The notes under the pieces: generated by a model
What the model was told of the DNA's origin: nothing
Databases searched by the model: none
Seen by the model: the letters and a program-made list of their open reading frames with translations, nothing else
Program-made: the position numbers and the translations under genes
Shown: positions 25,647 through 36,113 of the stretch, piece by piece
How positions within the stretch are numbered: the first letter of the stretch is position 1
Layout: each line of letters begins with the position of its first letter
Origin: Lunularia cruciata
Lineage: Eukaryota; Streptophyta; Marchantiopsida; Lunulariales; Lunulariaceae
DNA: 64,000 bases
Reading direction: 5' to 3'
NCBI GenBank assembly: GCA_948567375.1
Contig: OX419762.1
Span: 31,997,465-32,061,464, forward strand

Positions 25647-25764
25647 TGTAACCTTGCAAGTAATCAGTCTTAGGAGTCTAAAAGACAAGATGTAACCTCG
25701 TAAATAATCAGTTCTAAGAGTCGAAAAGACATATAACCCTATCAATATTCAGTTCTGAGAGACT
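25647..25764. repeat. Degenerate tandem repeat, about 43 bp period, 2.7 units
   Basis: Units beginning aacc(t/c)t at 25650, 25694 and 25735 share taatcagt-ct-aggagtc-aaaagaca or close variants. The spacing is 44 and then 41 bp. No promoter or coding context is recognised. Confidence 0.7.
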
Positions 25765-28700
25765 ATTGTGCGTAAAAGTAGCTGCATGTAAGTCTAAGTC
25801 GCTTTAGACTCAGGCTCACTAAGGTAAATTGTGTTTTCCATCTACAAGTTGACAGGAAAGACCCCGGGAGGAGCGCTCAGGAGAGCTGAGAAAAATACTC
25901 TGTGGGTTACGTCTTTGTGTGGGATTTATGTGATGATTATTGTGATTTAGACATGAACAATCCTATCTTTTTAATGCTTTTACAAAGAGTAATCCCTATA
26001 GCGAGGACTCGTTCGGAACGAATCAAATCCCGAATCTAGACAGCTCTGCTAATCTATCCAGACAAGCATACATATATTCCACTCTCCATAAGTGACTGGG
26101 GACCTTGAAGTTCACCTGACACTCTCATTTTTTAAAGAGAACATGACAAATTAAAATTCGCTATATCCACGTTTCAGGCATCAACTTCAGTTGCAGACGA
26201 TTTTTCATGAAGTCGTTGACCTGAAATATCAAGTCTCTGACTGAAAGACCATGTGTCAGCGTAGTTCCCACGGATCTCCGCTTACCGAGTGGTTTGACCT
26301 ACTAAATCGTTGTCCATTTACCCCCCCCGGACTTTGGATACCTCAAAGTCCTGAGATCTAATACGGCATCTCCCTATTTTATGCCGATTAATTGCCTTTG
26401 GCTGGGTGCTCTTTATTTTCGAGTTATCTTTCAAGTTATTTATATCATACGCTTATCTCCTGAATGCACAGAGCAGTGTACATGATCCGTAGGTCTGTTC
26501 AAATTTAATGGCTCCTGCCCCTGAGCTGCTATGCATAAGAGGCTGTCGCTCATCTGGTTGATGAGCTGGTTTCTATACCCACAAGTAAGGGCAATTCCTG
26601 GAAGGACAAGTAAGATTTCATGCACGCTGATCGCAGTGTTCGAATACCAAACACCCGGATAGTTTATACGAAGACGTGCGTAGATTAGCGGAGCTGACTT
26701 CTGGAACCATCTGCTACAGCTGCCCTATTGATTGCATATGAAGTTCATGGGAAAGAAAATTTTGATCCAACATATGCTTCAACATGAGGAACATGGCAAC
26801 CCCATGATTTTCTTGAATACATTAGTACATGCAAAGAAGTATTTTCTGGATGCTTTGCCTTATTGAGTTATTCTGCAGTTTTGCACAAAGCATAGTGGGA
26901 TACCTTCATGTGAACCTCTATCCAGGTGTTGTGAGAAAGAAGAGAAGAATTTGCATTTTATTTACATTATCATAAGCTACCAATTGAAGAATGCTTCTTT
27001 CTTGGTGAGCTAACAAACAAAGGCAACAAAAGGCTTAGCTTAGACACCTTTCAAGTCACCAATACAAACATTGGTCCACCCTTTTAGGGAAGATGTCGTG
27101 CGTATATACATAGCTACACAACATACATTGCTGTAAATATTATACACTATAGAAGTACAACTCACAAGTAAGTCATACATAGACTCTAAAATGCCATAAT
27201 AATCAAACTGTTTATAACTCTCAAATACACTCAACTCAGGTAAGTACTTGATCTGTCACCCTATAAACTACAACAACTGGGCACTGATTACAATCAAGAC
27301 ACACTCACTCTAGCTAAGAGAATCCAAGTGACACTCGCCGGCCTCTATCCACCATAGCCAAGAACTCGAAAGCTCAACATCAGAGAAATGAGCTCTTTGG
27401 AGCTGCACTTTGAAAGTATACCCCTGGACTTGAGCTAGGTCTAAAACCCTAACGGTCTCGCTGACGGCACACTCAATGTGCAAACGGTGCAAAGTGACAG
27501 TGGGCCACACCGTGAAGTCATTACCCAGAATATGAAATCTGACCATCAAAAAGTAGTCTCTAAGAAACTGCTGAAATCTAACTCCAATGTCCGAGCAATC
27601 TAGATGCGACACTAAAAATAGTGTGACAAAGAAAGTTTTCCCTTGGCACTAGATTTAACCAAATGCCCAAAGTACATGATCTCTTTTGTCCAAGGGAGTG
27701 CAAAGCAAGTTTTGTGAGGCATTCAAGTATTAGTGACATAGGAATTACTTGGCTAGTAAAGGATAATGCTCACAAATTGGATCCATTGGTGATTAACAAT
27801 GTCTTCATAAGTACTAATACAAAGAGATTGTCATTGGAGTTGGAAGGCTTCAAATTCTTTGTTGGTGGAGAAGCATTCCTTCAAATTGGTAGGGATGTTC
27901 TTCTCAATATGCCATTGATAGAGTAGTGCTTTGCAAGGGGGAACACTCCTTCACTTGTGTTCATTAAAGCAAGCTAACTTGTGTTCCATAACTAGAACCT
28001 AAGGAAGATGGACTCCAAGAAAGTTTCCACAAATATGAGCAATTGCACAAAAATAGTCTCCCTCTATTTCCACACTCATGAAACAAAATGTGATGGAGAA
28101 TGATATATCTATAACACCAACCACATGTAGTGAGACATTTTGAACCTAAAACTCAATTGGGATGGAGAAAACTCCATCAGAGATTAGCAACAAGTTATGA
28201 TCCTTTCTAGGCATATTGAGCCATCCATTTATAAGAAAATATGATTAATTATTAGTACATTCAGGTCAAGAGTATTGAAACTCTTTTATTTCAATCCCTG
28301 AAAAGGTAAAGGCTTCTCTCAACATCCTCTTTGAGTTTGCAAGTCACATCCTAACACAAGTTTGTCCTCTAGACTGAATAGGACAAAATCAATGAGAATT
28401 GCAAGATTAAGGTGGAATTCATCCACAAGAATGGCAGGTTTAAGCAAGTAGGCTTTAGGTAGAATAGAAGGTTTGAGTCACACCATATCCATAGAAATTG
28501 CAAGTTTGACCCAAAAAGCATCAACTAGGATAAGTGGCAATACATTTGGACAAAGTTCCTTGGCTTGGTACCATGTGCTTGATTCCAAATTGTTCAAAGG
28601 TAGAAGGAACACATTATTAGAGAGTGTAGCTGCTTAAAGCATAAAGGCATATGGAAATGAAAATGCCAATACCAAAGTGCTTGTTGTAAAATCAGCCAAT

Positions 28701-28984
28701 CTTGTACCAATACCATTACGTGGTTCTTTTACCACCGACATAAGTAAGGTGTCTCCTCAAGGCAAGATAGACTTCATATTCAAAACACAAAAAAAAATTA
28801 GTCTACCCACAACAATGGTATTATAGTTTCATTTTTCTAGTATAAATTACCGAGCATAGAACCTTGACAAGCAAGTAAATCATCCAATTATTTGAGTTAA
28901 TTCTTCATTGTTCTTGTCTGTAATTGTAGTTGTATCTCCTACATCTACATACACCATGGGGAGAAAGATTCATCATCAAAATGT
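25765..28984. other. No recognisable gene
   Basis: 25765-26740 continues the CpG-containing island. From about 26740 the sequence turns AT-rich and repeat-like. Frames at 27310-27612 (-) and 27663-27926 (+) are open for 100 and 87 residues but carry no motif I can name. A retroelement origin for 27.6-28.9 kb is possible but not supported by any conserved residue. Confidence 0.35.
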
Positions 28985-29803
28985 TTTACTATTGAAAACC
29001 TTGTTTATAGAAATATGAAGAATCACATGAGCATTTGGTCTAACTTTGCTCTTCAAGTACATGTTGGAAGCTTGGGAGCTCCAAACTTGAGTGAATTTTG
29101 GCAAGAATGGATATTGCATTTTGCATCAATGGTAGTTAGTGTGATTTTGCTAGCTTTTTGTTTAATGTCGTAGCGTAGCCCTGATGAGTAAGTACCAATT
29201 TTGTTAGCTACAAGCCAAGAAAGGGACTTGATTATTATTTGATTTTCACTCTTCATTTCAATCCTGTGAAGAATTATAATTAATGCATCTGCAAAAAAGT
29301 GAATTAATGTAATTTTCACAGAAAGATTAGTCTTGATTAGTATCTATATGAATCAGGTTAGGAATTGGGAAGAAATTAGTAACCACACTAATGTATAAGA
29401 TGTAGCTACAAAAATTGGATCATAGTAATTTTCATGAAAAGATTGGTCTTAATTAATACCTACACCATTTGGGTCAAGAATAGGGCAAAATTCAGTAACC
29501 ATTCCAATTCCAAGCTGCAATTTTACACGTGAACCCTACTTACTTACTTCTATCAATCAGGTATGAAAAGTACGAGTCCAATAGTTGGTAAGGCGCTAAA
29601 TATTGGCGGTCCATACGAGAAACTACTAAACTGGTTACACCAGTTTGGTTTTCGTGGACAGAAACATATGTTTACTGAACATGAAAGAATTTATTGCACA
29701 TGTCTTAAATTGCAACCAGATGGCTAGACTCTGTAGTTGAACACTTTGGATCCAGAGAAATCTACACGAGGCCTGGAGGACCCCCGAAAATTAAGTCCAA
29801 TTT
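28985..29803 (-). repeat. 0.8 kb repeat AB, right copy, inverted and circularly permuted
   Basis: On the plus strand this copy shows reverse-complement A (28985-29566) followed by reverse-complement B (29567-29803). A simple inverted copy of 22531-23332 would show the opposite order. The B-end to A-start junction is at gaaaa/gtacgag near 29566, and the break falls between the sequences corresponding to agtaaaac and ttaat in the left copy. The 88-residue frame at 29053-29319 (-) is retained. The B palindrome survives with 8 bp arms (29628-29646). Confidence 0.85.
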
Positions 29804-31067
29804 ATAGTTTGCAGGATAGATTCAAGGTTCTTTTAGCTAGAATCTAATAGTGATGCACTCAGCATTCATGTGGAAACAGGTACATCTAGTGACGAATTGA
29901 ATCCCTTAGCAAATTTTCACACGTGAACCACAGAACCTGTGAGGTTAAAGTTCTTGACCTACTACTTACCAGTTCATGGCGTTTGGTGCAAAACAAAGTA
30001 CACATTCGTATATATCGTGATCCATGCGTGCTTCAACAACTTACTGTTGTACATATAAAACCTTCGAGATTTTCCTGCATTGGAGGCAAATCGAACAGGA
30101 CAGTCACCAAATCTTTGGGTGGTAAAATTGTGAACAGGAATCAGTTGCATCATCAGTATCATCAATCCCTGTAGTTATGGTCCATAACTTGAGTAACTCT
30201 AAACATGTAATTCCGTTAGCCAGGTACAAAGGACCTGCAGTGCTCTTTGGAGGTACTGGCAATATATGTGTACCTGTCCTTGAGTTTCGCTAGAGATTGT
30301 GATTATAACTATCGATCTCCTCTATCTAAACGTCTTTCTGAGGAAATTTTCTCCATACAATCTAGAACTACCATTAGTCACCATTATAAGGAGCTGAAAC
30401 TAGCTCCCTCGGTACCGCTGGTCACTGCTTTTATTAAGTGTATACGTAATATATCCATGGCACGCAATTTTGTACAGTAACTAAGGCATTTCTGAGTACA
30501 AGGTGTAACTTTAAATCTGGGGGGAAATTATAATTTTAAGCAAATGGAAAGCTAAGAGCCAGCATTCGGACTTCTGTACCTCCACGTTTCACAAGAACAG
30601 CCGTGTCGGCCAGTGACTTACTCGAGCTCATTTCCCCCACCAAGAAGCCAAAGATACAGGATCTGCTTTCAAATCCGTAGAGTATTGAAACATGGTAAAA
30701 GAGCTATTTTGGAATCCGAAAAGACAATCAGACTTCAGTGAACAACACTTTTATAGATCTAGACTCGACTTTACTCTTGCCGCAGTTCTTGATCAGAAAT
30801 GCTCTGCGACTCTACTCCATGATCAGACCCGAGATTAGCCGCTTCAAACAACTTTTATCAGTACATGACATTGTAGGTATACAGATCTCGATTCATCTGC
30901 TATTGCCACTGCTTGCAGCATGGCTGATCAAAGTTCGAGTAGTAATTCAGTCAACGGAGGCCATCAAGTTGCTGTACGTTGTTATGCAGCAATATTTAGT
31001 CCTTCCATATGCACAAGCATGTTCCATATCTAGATTCATTCAAAAGTCGGGATTATAATTAGATATT
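29804..31067. other. Gene-free island left of the copia element
   Basis: CpG-containing sequence without a recognised gene. Frames at 29923-30174, 30247-30480 and 30738-31058 (+) are 77-106 residues long and do not resemble a known family. The copia element begins at its right edge. Confidence 0.4.
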
Positions 31068-31524
31068 ATCTAGATTTAGTTAATATCTAGTTAGTGATTT
31101 TTTTTTTTTAGTGCTGTGTTATATTTTTTAGAAACTCTGTTAAATATATTTAGGGTGAAGAGGGAGTGCAAGTCTAATTAAGGTCATGCAAAGTAATTTT
31201 TTAGGGTTTACTTTGTGTATATAAGAGTGGTTTTTATTTTTGTTTAATTTAGTTTTCATACAAAGATTATTTCTAGCACTTTGTACTTTGTTTCAGGTGT
31301 GTTCTATGTTGCTTACCACGGGGGTACCTTTCATGTTGAGTGAGTGTTGCTGTGTACTAATTTTAAAAGCTTTGAGAGAGAGTGAGTTGAGTATTGCTAT
31401 GTGCAATTAGGAGTGTCTACTCTGGTGAGAATGGGAAAGCTGAATGTTAGGATGTCTGATACATAAGAAATCAGAATGACTGAGGATAGACCATCTACTT
31501 CAAAGACTAGGAAGAAAGGTTCTC
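31068..31524 (+). repeat. Copia 5' terminal repeat plus gag start
   Basis: Aligns with 35011-35475, roughly 83-88% by eye. It contains a TATA-like gtgtatataagagtgg at about 31214-31230 and a gag ATG at 31476. The TGT of the right copy is replaced here, so the first bases are degraded. Confidence 0.8.
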
Positions 31525-32430
31525 ATCAGGTTATGGGCCCACAATCACCCTTGGGATTGATAGGAGAACTCAGAGAGAGCTAGAGAAACTAGGAACTATT
31601 AACTACAAAGCCTGGGCTTTGGATGTGAAGTGTGTCCTAGACAATTATGATTGTTTAGACTTGGGATTAGAAGCTCATGATATAGATGAACTTGAGTCCA
31701 ACAAGGAGGAGAGAATCAAACACTCGACTACTAGGAGGTTTCTCCTAAGGGCTATGCAAGAGCCAATAAGAGACCTAGTAGACACTTATGCTTGGAGTTG
31801 GGAGATCTGGCACAAACTCAAGAATTTTTACTCTGTTGAGAGGCTGGAAAGTTCCAATAGGATCTGGGATGGGATGTGGAACAATAAACTAGAAGATGGT
31901 GAAGACTTTACTTTGCACTTGTCAAAGTTACAAAAGGTCTTCAAGAGTGTCAAGCAGGATTGGTGTCCCCTTACAGAGAAATATGAGATCAACTATCTCT
32001 TGAAGACTCTCTCTCCAAGCTACCAACCTATTGAAGTAGCTCTAAAAGTTCTATAGAGAGGACCTAGAGATTAAGTTTAATGATTTGGGAGATTCTGCTC
32101 TATTCAGAGCTTCTTCTTGGTCAAGGAGAGTGCCAGATAGAAGAGTGACCAAACCAAAGCAATCCACAATAAGTAAATCTGGTAAAGGAGTTAGTAGTGT
32201 TGATAACAAGATTTGTTATTTCTGTCATGAGAAAGGTCATGTTGCACCTATATGTCCAAAGAGAGGAGAAAGGAGAGAACGAGAGCTGAAGAAGGTAGGC
32301 AAGGGACCTCAACCAGTAAAAGGTCAAAAATTTGCAAATTCAGCTGACAACACAGAGGAGTGCAATGAGATAGAAAGTGATGAGGAGGGGTACTCAGCAG
32401 AAGAGCTAGATTGTGGAATGTTGGCAGAAT
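31476..32430 (+). pseudogene. Copia gag with CCHC zinc knuckle, frameshifted
   Basis: The first 35 codons run from the ATG at 31476 to a TAG at 31581. The reading then shifts to the frame of 31619-32056, which has INYKAW and WDGMWNNKLEDGED segments typical of the copia-type gag polypeptide (UBN2-like). It shifts or stops again at 32054 and continues in 32085-32435 with the nucleocapsid knuckle CYFCHEKGHVAPIC (CX2CX4HX4C, about 32215-32257), followed by a basic and then acidic tail. Gag forms the cytoplasmic particle that packages element RNA. Family length is roughly preserved but three separate frames are needed, so it is a pseudogene. Confidence 0.85.
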
Positions 32431-33636
32431 CATAGTTGTCCACAAATGGTTTTGGATGGTTCTTGGATTCTGGAGTCACCTCTCATATCTGTTACCAGAA
32501 GGAGCTATACTCAACTCTTCAACTTCTGAAGATTCCCAAGAGTGTTCGTTGTGGACCTGGGTTCTGAATCCAGTATTAGGAAATAGCAAATTTCCTATTG
32601 CCTTCATGGGAAGGTTTACCACAAGTTCTTGTAAGAGCTATTTGGAAGATGTGCTCTATGTTCCAGATTACACCAAGAACTTGATATCAGTACATCGCCT
32701 CATGGAGCATGGAGTGGATGTTATGTTTGAGAGCAACAGAAATCAATGCACTTTGAAGAAAGGAGAGCTGGTCCTTGGATATGGCACTGTCAAAGGGAAG
32801 CTGTTCAAGTTGATGGAAGCTGATTGTTCTGATTTTGCATTGGTAATAGAAAATAGAAATGATATCCATCTGTGGCATTTGAGGTTAGGGCACTTATAAG
32901 TGCAAAATCTATATACTTTAGAGAAGGTAGTCAATGGGTTGAAACTGGATCCCAAAGGAAAACTTGAGTTCTGCATTGGGTGTGCAGAAGGTAAGGCACA
33001 CAAGGCTCCTATCCCCAAGAAATCTTCATCTAGAGCTTCTGGTCTTCTAGATGTCATACATTCTGATGTATGGGAATACATGACTGAGAAGTCATTGAGT
33101 GGAGCAGCCTACTATATTTCCTTTGTGGATGATTACAGTAGAAAGGGCTTTATCTATCTCATGGAAAGCAAGGATGAAGTGCTGCAAAAATTCCAAAAGT
33201 TTGTAGCGATGGCTGAGTCCAGATAGGGAGCAAAGTCAAGCAATTGAGAACAGATGGAGGTCTAGAGTATAGGAATGAGGAATTCCTCTCTTTTCTGTTA
33301 GAGAAAGGAATTCTCCTTGACTGTACTGCCAGAGACAGTCCTGCAGAGGATGGAGTTGCAGAAAGGTTGAATAGGACATTGGTGAACAAAGCATTGGCCA
33401 TGCTCCAACATGCCAAGCTGGAGAGAAATTTTTGGGGTGCTGCAATTAGCACTGAAAATTTCCTTAGAAATATCAGTGGTACCACAACATTGAAAGGAAG
33501 AACTCCTGAAGAATGTTGGAGTGGTAAGAAACCTAATCTTTCAGCTAATTTTTTTTTGGATGTCCTGCCTATATTCATATTCCCAAGGAGAAAAGGAGGA
33601 AGTTCACAAAGAAGGCTGAGAAAATGCTCTTTGTAG
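32431..33636 (+). pseudogene. Copia protease and integrase, broken
   Basis: FLDSGVTSHI at 32460-32486 is the aspartic protease active site (Asp-Ser-Gly at 32466-32474). In the next frame YLEDVLYVP and LISVHRLMEHG mark the protease C-terminus, and LWHLRLGHL (about 32869-32897) is the GAG-pre-integrase HX..H motif. CIGCAEGKAHK supplies the CX2C of the zinc domain. The integrase core shows HSDVWEYM, FVDDYSRKG, LRTDGG near 33241 and GVAERLNRTL near 33352, so the D-D-E residues remain. Stops fall at 32897, 33224 and within the core, and a frameshift separates Asp-Ser-Gly from the rest. The long minus-strand frame over 33159-33791 is a shadow of this region. Confidence 0.88.
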
Positions 33637-34186
33637 GATATGAAGAGGGACTGAAAGGATATTTTTTGTACAATCCTTAGTCTGGACAGATCATCAGAAG
33701 TAGAGATGTACTCTTTGATGAATTGAGGACTTGGAGTGAAAACAGTGATGAGTTGTAGAAGCAAGCTGATCAGTTTGATCAGCCTGATCAACCTATCTTC
33801 CCAAGCTGCAGAGTCAGTTTTTCAGATCAATCATCACAAGAGAAATCTCTACCTAAAGTTAATGGTTCACCAAAGGAGAGTCTGAAGGTATACCAAAGAA
33901 GGCCTATACAGATGGTGGTTTCTGATCCTGATACTATAGAAGATGACTCCCAGAAGCAGACTTCAAATGCAGAATCTCTGCGTGAGATTCCAGAGATGTC
34001 AAGAGATGACATGAAACTTCTGGGCACAGAGCCAAGAAGATTACAGAGAGATAGAAAACCTATTGACAGACTTGGCTTTCTATCAGAAGAGATGTAAGAT
34101 GAATCTTACATCTGTCATGAAGATTGTGATCAAGAAACTCTACAGGAAGCTATGCTCAGACCAGATTCAAGTCAGTGTGAGTTGGC
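33637..34186 (+). pseudogene. Copia integrase-to-RT linker, decayed
   Basis: The low-complexity, Ser-, Gln- and Asp-rich conceptual translation in several frames corresponds to the variable linker between integrase and RT in copia polyproteins. The frame 33912-34097 includes RRLQRDRKPIDRL-like basic sequence just before the RT start. No catalytic residues are expected here. Confidence 0.6.
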
Positions 34187-34344
34187 TATAGCAGATGAGA
34201 AGAAGTCTCTTCAAACCAATGGTACATGGGTACTAGCTGACTTACCACCAGGTAGGAATGCAATTTATAGCAGAAGAGAAGAAGTCTCTTCAGACTAATG
34301 GTACATGGGTACTAGCTGACTTACCACCAGGTAGGAAAGCAATT
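34187..34344 (+). repeat. 79 bp tandem duplication of the copia RT N-terminus
   Basis: The units 34187-34265 and 34266-34344 both begin tatagcaga and both encode EKKSLQTNGTWVLADLPPGR, the conserved start of copia RT. They differ at only a few positions. Because 79 is not a multiple of three, the first unit is out of frame with the second; only the second continues into RNase H. Confidence 0.9.
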
Positions 34345-34887
34345 GGTTGTATATATTGTACGGTCTGTACAAGACCAGATATATGCTATGGAGTGGGATC
34401 ACTAGCTAGATATACTAGCAACCCTGCACAAGTACATTGGAAAGGTATAAAGAGAGTATTTAGGTACTTAAAGAGTACTCAAGATGCATTCTTGGAGTAC
34501 CAAAAGCAAGGGAACATACTTGCTTCTAAACTTGAAGCATATATAGATGCTAGTTGGGGAGATGACACATATAACAATAGATCAACTAGTGGATATGTAA
34601 TCATGCTTAGTGGTGGAGCAATCAGCTGGCATAGTAAACAACAAACATCTGTTGCACTGTCTACTATTGAGGTAGAATTTATGGCTGCCTCAAATGCTAC
34701 TCAAGAAGTCATTTGGAATAAGAGACTTCTTAAGGAGCTGGGTTTTGAGCAGGAAAGTCCAACTACATTGTACAGTGACAATACAAGAAGTATAACACTC
34801 AGCAAAAATCATGTACATCACCCAAGGACTAAGCACATTGAGATTAGAAGAAGATTTGTAGAGGAGAAAGAAAGGAGAATTTTGTGA
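34258..34887 (+). pseudogene. Copia RT remnant fused in frame to RNase H
   Basis: The 209-codon frame starts with the RT N-terminus (NGTWVLADLPPGRKAIGC) and passes at once to VCTRPDICYGVGSLARY, the RT C-terminal/connection segment. The usual ~200 residues with KARLVAKG, the catalytic Asp and the YVDD box are gone. RNase H follows with EAYIDASWGDD, STSGYVIMLSG, SWHSKQQTSVALSTIEVEF, LYSDN and HPRTKHIEIRRRFV, so its Asp/Glu/Asp residues look intact. The junction is in frame, which makes a clean internal deletion likely. The ATG at 34258 lies in the duplicated unit and need not be a real start. Without RT the element could move only with help in trans. Confidence 0.9.
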
Positions 34888-35010
34888 AGTTAGTTAGTGT
34901 CGTACACAGGAGATGACAATAGATGTGTTTAAAAAAGGCACTACCTAAAGATAAATACATAAAATGTGTAGTAGAAATGAGAATTGTCCTAAACTCTCAT
35001 TAAGTGGGAG

Positions 35011-35475
35011 TGTTAGATTTAGTTAATCTCTAGTTTAGTGACTTCTCTAATTTTAGGGCTTTGTCACATTCCTCTAGAAGCTCTGCAAAATATACTTAGG
35101 GTAAAGAGGGGGCACAACCCTACTTAGGGCCCTGCAAAGCAACCTTCTAGGGTTTGCTTATGTGTATATAAGAGTGGTTTATGCTCTTGTTTAGTTTAGT
35201 TCTCATACAAGGGTCATTCCCAACACCTTGTACCATGTTTCAGATGTCTATGTTGGTTACCACTGGGCTACCTTTCATGCTGCGTGAGTGCTGCTGTGTA
35301 CTATCTTTGAAGGCTCAGATAGAGAGAGTGAGTTGAATATTGCTGTGTGCAATCAGGAATGTCTACTCTGGTGAGACCGAGAAAGCTGAGTGCTAGGATG
35401 TCTGATACATAAGAAGTCAGAATGAATGAAGATAGACCATCTACTTTAAAGACTAGGAAGAAAGATTCTCATCAT
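35011..35475 (+). repeat. Copia 3' terminal repeat extended into gag start
   Basis: Begins TGTTAGATTTAG after the polypurine tract, has a TATA-like gtgtatataagagtgg near 35162-35178, and continues past any LTR end through a gag-like ATG at 35422 to about 35475. A normal 3' LTR should not contain internal sequence. The right side is therefore best read as an LTR shared with a second, truncated copy in tandem. Confidence 0.8.
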
Positions 35476-36023
35476 ATTTTAATGCCATGAATTTTAATCT
35501 CCAAAGAGCTATACCTCCTATTATGGTGTTGATAACTAGCACTGTCATATCCTATTACGAGATGATCAACTTCTTCACCACAACTCTCTCCACATTCTCT
35601 CTTAAACTCGTTTCTTTGACCTCTCTTACTTCAGTAAGTTTTCCACTAATATTCACGGAAATTTGCTGGGTCAGTTGATCCCCAAGTTGTCTAGATAATA
35701 AAAGTAGTTTACAGTTCTTGTTTCTCCTTTATAGGAAGATGAGGTCCTGGAATGAATGTATGTCGCAGTCACTACCATACCGGCCGCAGCTTGAAATTGG
35801 TCTTGTACGTCGTTCATAACAAGCGCTACGGTCGCAGACCAGCACCAGTGAGTTAGAGCGGTGAGTTAGAGTACCAAACACTCGTCACAATCTAGTTGTA
35901 GACCTATCAGGTCAACGAACTTATGGAATGAACAACATGATGGGAAACAAGTAGCACGACAAGAGGCGTCCCTGAGGCAAAGCATGGTCATCAGGGTATA
36001 TGAGAACTGTCGGTGCATACTAT
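35476..36023. other. No recognisable gene
   Basis: The frame 35487-35678 (+, 63 residues) resembles nothing known. From 35750 the sequence is CpG-containing island DNA again. Confidence 0.35.
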
Positions 36024-36113
36024 AAAGGGCTTAGCCCCATGTTACATTTTTTTGTCTCTCCCTTGTGCGGCTTGATGGGGTCTTCCCATCCTTCATTTTT
36101 TCTACGCGGTCGC
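36024..36113 (+). mobile_element. LINE 3' tail, strongly 5'-truncated
   Basis: About 90 bp from gggcttagccccatg to cgcggtcgcctt, sharing cttgatggggtcttcccatcc with the 3' ends at 43150-43256 and 52566-52672. Sequence after gcctt differs between the three copies, which fixes the 3' terminus. No poly(A) follows. Extreme 5' truncation is typical of target-primed reverse transcription. Confidence 0.85.

Larger units (their letters stand above)
31068..35475 (+). mobile_element. Ty1/copia retrotransposon, internally deleted, with extended terminal repeats
   Basis: Domain order gag, CCHC knuckle, aspartic protease, integrase, remnant RT, RNase H identifies a Ty1/copia element, in which integrase precedes RT. 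Direct repeats of about 460 bp lie at both ends (31068-31524 and 35011-35475). A purine-rich aagtgggag precedes the right repeat at 35002-35010, as expected of a polypurine tract. The right repeat starts TGTTAG. The repeats run past the LTR into the leader and first codons of gag, so the 3' LTR boundary is unresolved, and no tRNA primer site could be pinned down. Frames carry several stops and shifts, and the RT catalytic core is absent, so the copy cannot be autonomous. Confidence 0.9.

Noticed and set aside
22531..29803. Terminal inverted repeats of a large DNA transposon
   Set aside because: The right copy has A and B in permuted order, so the arms are not mirror images; no transposase lies between them.
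31100..31110. Poly(T) run as a reverse-oriented retroposon tail
   Set aside because: The run lies inside the copia terminal repeat and there is no retroposed sequence next to it.
33159..33791. 210-codon open frame on the minus strand
   Set aside because: It is antisense to the copia integrase, whose conserved motifs are clear on the plus strand; the minus frame is a shadow.
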